NCBI GenBank assembly: GCA_018398815.1
Contig: CM031611.1
Coordinates: 40,431,411-40,456,410, forward strand
Origin: Conus ventricosus
Taxonomy: Eukaryota > Mollusca > Gastropoda > Neogastropoda > Conidae
Length of the DNA stretch: 25,000 nt
Direction of reading: 5' to 3'
The notes beneath the pieces were generated by a model, which saw nothing but the letters and a program-made list of their open reading frames with translations, had not been told where the DNA came from and did not search any database. Both the position numbers and the translations under genes were made by a program. Below, one piece after another: positions 21,512 through 25,000 of the stretch; positions within the stretch are counted from its first letter, which is position 1; every line of letters begins with the position of its first letter.

Positions 21512-21738
21512 CCGTGTTTAAAGAATATTGTGCCATGGAATACTATGTTTAATGTAATTGTGCCATGGGATACTATGTTTAATGACTATTGTGCCATGGA
21601 ATACTATGTTTAATGAATATTGTACCAAGGATTACTATGTTTAATAAACAGTGTGCCATGGAATACAATGTTAAATGAATATTGTGCCATGGAATACTAT
21701 GTTTAATGAATATTGTGCCATGGAATACTATTTGATGA
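21512..21738. repeat. 31-bp minisatellite (about 7 copies)
   Basis: The unit is TGTGCCATGGAATACTATGT followed by TTAATGAATAT, with point variants and one or two units changed by a base. The array decays at both ends. Confidence 0.93.
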
Positions 21739-21794
21739 AGCCAGTGTAATATAGCCCCAGACACCAAATTTTGTGAATAAATGGGTGAATTTGT

Positions 21795-21889
21795 CTGTCT
21801 GTCTGTCTGTCTGTCAGTTAGTCGGTCTGTCTGTCTCCCTCCCTCCCTCCGCCCCCCCCCCTCTCTCTCTCTCTCTCTCCCTCCTCTCT

Positions 21890-21941
<52 letters not shown>
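21795..21941. repeat. (TCTG)n, C-rich and (TC)n microsatellite
   Basis: TCTG repeats to about 21835, then CTCC and C runs, then CT repeats to 21940. Confidence 0.95.
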
Positions 21942-21943
<2 letters not shown>

Positions 21944-22347
21944 GACCTTCAATGAGGTTATTTTATGTTTTTTTTTTCGAACCACATGAGGAATGCGTGC
22001 GTTCAAGAGGTATACATGTGTGGAAACACTGATGTAGATCAAGGAATTCCTAAACGAACTTTTCTAGCGATTAACGTCATAAACAATTGTAGGGGAGGGA
22101 GAAGGAGGCTTAGCATGAGGAGTTCTGCATATGCTGGATCAATAGGGGCAGCACTGAACACTACCAGCGTCATTTACCAACACTGCAGTGTCTCCTCTGA
22201 CGGGTTACCTCAGAACAACGTGTTACTGATTCAAAATTGTAGTTGCCAGTGCTGGAGTCGTGACAGAACAAGCCTGAATAAGTCTGTGTTTGAGAGCGCC
22301 GGAATGACAGCTACTTCGCGGGCACGGTAAACAAATGATAAAATAAA
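21942..22347. other. Unassigned unique sequence
   Basis: No gene or repeat was recognised. It ends in ATAAA, immediately before the LTR-like block. Confidence 0.4.
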
Positions 22348-22690
22348 TGTCACGGACGGCCTCCTTCCCCCTCTTCTCTTGGCGGTTTAACCAGGGGAGA
22401 CGTGAGGCGAGCTGTCCGTGCATCTATTAACTTCCCCTTCCGTCCCCCAGTCTTTCCTCAGTGTGGTGTGTCGACTGTTGCGGCACGCGAAACTTGTGGG
22501 ACATGTGTATATTTTGAACCATGGCGACACCCGTTTACTGTTCTGATGCTAGCAAAGGGTGTGTGTGTGGGGGATTCGTTGTTCACTCATGAGTCGTTAG
22601 TTGATTGGAGAGCACGGTCTCCGCCATTGGAAGCTGTCAGCGAGCATTCCTGCTCTTTGGTCCTCTTCATTGGGGTCTGGTTTGCAGATG

Positions 22691-22910
22691 TCCGGGTTGT
22701 CCCGTCTTCGCTGGCGTGGGGCGACGGTCCTGCCTTCATTTTTCTTCGTTGGTGTCCGGTTTGGGAGAGAGTCTGGGTTGTACCGTCTTTGGTGGCGTGG
22801 GGCGACGGTCCTGCCTTTATTTTTCTTCGTTGGAGTCCGGTTTGGGAGAGGTCTGGGTTGTCACGTCTTCGCTGGCGAGGGACGACAGTCCTGCTGTTAT
22901 TTATTTTCTT
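22691..22910. repeat. ~80-bp tandem repeat (nearly 3 copies)
   Basis: Copies start at 22691, 22772 and 22852 with T(C/T)(C/T)GGGTTGT and share GGGGCGACGGTCCTGCCTT and TTTTTCTTCGTTGG. The third copy is more diverged and incomplete. All three forward frames stay open here, so frame openness is not evidence for a protein. Confidence 0.93.
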
Positions 22911-24632
22911 TTCCCCGTCCACCATCCTGTTGATAAGCACTGGAAGAGACTGTATTTATATGAAGATAGGGAAGGCCGGTACGAGTTGGAATTCTTATTC
23001 ATTTTCGAGGTAGCAGCTGAGAGGATTAAAAAAAGAAATTTGGAACCAGTTGTTACTCGGTCATTTCTTTCCAAGAAGGTCTTCTTTTTTCTTTACTTGC
23101 GCAAGGGTATTGACATAGTAGTTGGAAAAAGTGCTGTTTCCCTCATGGGAAATAGGGAGACAATGTTATTCTTTTTTTTTTTTTGGTCTGGTCGTTTCAG
23201 AAATCTTTTCTCTATTAACTGTAGCTCTACTCGGGGAAGTGTTCACCTTGAAGGGGACTGTCTGACCTATATTGGTTTGGTAACCTTCTTACTAAACCAT
23301 TTAGTGATTAAGAATTAAATCTATTGTGTGTGTGGAAACGTGCTGGGTCGTCTAGCGATAGGGTTTCCAATATTAATGTTCGTTCGATATTATTCGTAAC
23401 AGAGTGGAGAATTCAATCCATAAGGTATCAACTGTTAACGAGTGAGTTCCCTTTAGTCTAAAGAAAAGGTAAGGGAAACTGGTGAGCAAGGCGAGACGTG
23501 TGACGAGGCTGGCATGCGGCCAGTGTGGGAATTACAGGGGGTGGGTAATGCATCCGTTCATTGCGCTCGCTCCTTGTCTGGTCTCGCCTTGTCTCGTTTT
23601 GTCTTGTCTTGTATTTGTATTACTCGTGCGTATTATTATTCCGTGATTTATTCGTACAAGAGTGTCACGAATGCAAGGTGATATAGTTAGATTTATTTTT
23701 GACCAGGTGGATTTATTTTGGGTTAGACGAAATACCTGATGATTGGGGCACTGCCCCTACGGCCAGAAACGACTATAGGGGCATTTATAAAGCTAACAGA
23801 AATATCCTGCAGGGCTTGCGATTTCCCCATGCACCCCACTCCCACTCATGGACTGACGCCGGGTAGCGACGCCCCCACTCTCACCTCCTCATGACTCCCG
23901 CTGAGCATGAGCAGACATGTGTGAACACACCACTGATCCCCGATACAGGCTTTGATTTCTTTCAGACGTTCGTTTGCTCAGCTTAATGTGAGCCAGCAGA
24001 GGCGCCCCTGCCCATCGCGAGGGAGGTCCTAGACGTTGCTACACGAGGGAGCAGCCCACCTGTCCGTAGAGCATTGGGTCTGGAGCAGAGTATCTATAGG
24101 AGAGGGGTCGAACAGTGATCTCTTTGCTGCTGTGTGGCTTCAGTGCTTGGAGTGACTTCCTGCTCTATTCGCCAGCAGTCGACTGGACCCATGTGTCGGT
24201 GGGGCTGTGTGAGGTGATGTAGTGGGGGATGTCCCACCCCGTTTAGGAGCAATCTGTCAGCAGGCAACAAACTGTCTGGTTCTTTTGTATTAATAAAAAA
24301 TCTATTTATTTCTTAGTACTGTTGAGTGAAATGGTAACCGCTTTTGTTGGGATGTAGGCCCCGTTTGTGTGCTAGTCGTATTTCTGGCTTTCTTTCTTCT
24401 TTTGGGGCATTAGTAATAGTGTGTTGGGTATTTTGGACTTGGCTGGTATCCCTGGGGTGTTCTATGTTCAGTATTTGTTTTTTCTTCTTTGCTCAGTAGG
24501 GTAGTTAGTTCTTCGTAAGGTACTTTCTTCTTCTATACCCCCTCTTTTCTCCGTAGGCTCTGTCTATACTCCCTCTTCTGTGATAGGCCCCGAATCCCAA
24601 TCGGTATGTAAATATATTTGTGTGCATGAACG

Positions 24633-24638
24633 AATAAA
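24633..24638 (+). promoter_or_regulatory. AATAAA polyadenylation signal
   Basis: A canonical hexamer followed by a GT-rich stretch (GTGTTGTTTATGATGT), the usual downstream element. It may belong to the LTR-like block. Confidence 0.4.
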
Positions 24639-24924
24639 GTGTTGTTTATGATGTACACTCTTGGCTCTTGTGGTGAGTGGTGAGTGCGCGATCCGACTTC
24701 TGATTCTGTGGTCCCTTATTGAACCCGACAATAACCAACATCACGGTATGATAAAAGAACAATTTTAAAATCAGACGTGGTCAGAGCCACTTCTGACCGA
24801 GGCATTGAGAGATTTCTGCCACCCTGAAAGTTCCCAAGAAGAGCTGAATGTGCCACAGAACCTGAGGGAAACACTGGAACCAGACCAGGGGACGTTATCC
24901 ACTGCATGAATGATACACCATGCA

Positions 24925-24926
<2 letters not shown>

Positions 24927-24999
<73 letters not shown>

Positions 25000-25000
25000 A
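24927..25000. repeat. (CA)n microsatellite running to the window edge
   Basis: An uninterrupted CA run to 24992, then ACAAACACAA. It may continue past the window. Confidence 0.95.

Larger units (their letters stand above)
22348..24730 (+). mobile_element. Candidate solo LTR or non-autonomous LTR element
   Basis: The block begins TGTCACGG and ends CCCGACA, giving TGTC/GACA termini. It is flanked by ATAAA on the left and ATAAC on the right, a near-match target duplication. AATAAA at 24633-24638 lies about 90 bases before the end, where an LTR polyadenylation signal is expected. Unlike the rest of the window it has no microsatellites, as expected for a younger insertion. No gag or pol domain is present. 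The inferred length is unusually long for an LTR. A shorter LTR starting at TGTCCCAC (24230), just after an AGTGGGGGA purine tract, is a credible alternative. Other readings, including plain unique DNA, are possible. Confidence 0.35.

Noticed and set aside
22605..23318. 237-codon plus-strand frame
   Set aside because: It lacks an ATG at its start, overlaps the 80-bp repeat where all forward frames are open, and shows no known domain.
24230..24730. 3' LTR starting at TGTCCCAC after a purine-rich tract
   Set aside because: It is kept as an alternative to the longer block. There is no flanking duplication and no pol region upstream, so it is not listed on its own.

Overview
The window looks like repeat-dense, gene-poor DNA from an animal nuclear genome, most likely a marine mollusc and perhaps a caenogastropod snail. 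This is an inference from three things. Dinucleotide, tetranucleotide and homopolymer microsatellites are very long and abundant, at least six unrelated minisatellites are present, and there is an invertebrate-type LINE plus a SINE-like copy whose tail I associate from memory with gastropod genomes. I found no bacterial operon structure, CRISPR array, tRNA or rRNA gene, and no convincing host gene with introns.

Left part (1-5240). A plus-strand hAT-like transposase-derived gene runs in from the left edge to 2038. It is readable end to end except for four single-base frame breaks, all of the same polarity, and it ends in a basic patch plus a PCNA-binding (PIP-box) motif. A compact cluster of hairpins (2424-2520) follows, then a 30-bp satellite (2551-3570). 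That satellite is interrupted by a minus-strand SINE-like copy and a (CA)n tract and resumes at 4057-4157. A 40-bp minisatellite with partly alternating subunits fills 4593-5232.

Middle part (5240-12275). After simple repeats, a decayed minus-strand LINE (about 7306-9950) carries endonuclease, linker, reverse transcriptase and C-terminal segments in several frames. Its catalytic YADD segment is missing. Then come compound microsatellites, a 33-bp minisatellite and a roughly 93-bp tandem duplication.

The main hidden structure is at 12276-19738: a giant imperfect inverted repeat. The left arm is about 12276-15388, the right arm about 16289-19738, and a spacer of about 900 bp contains a long (GT)n/(GCGT)n tract. 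Arm similarity is patchy. One block differs at about six positions in 315, while others are clearly more diverged. Each arm has private changes: an almost perfect 76-nt hairpin inserted in the left arm, and a sixfold 59-bp tandem amplification in the right arm.

Right part (19739-25000). More microsatellites, a cluster of short hairpins (20587-20775), a 31-bp minisatellite, and a microsatellite-free block (22348-24730). That block has LTR-like ends, a late AATAAA and nearly matching 5-bp flanks, so it may be a long solo LTR or a non-autonomous LTR element. The window closes in a (CA)n tract.

No genes here appear to work together as a pathway. The content is best read as layered mobile elements and tandem repeats. 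All homology statements come from motif recognition by eye, without database searches.
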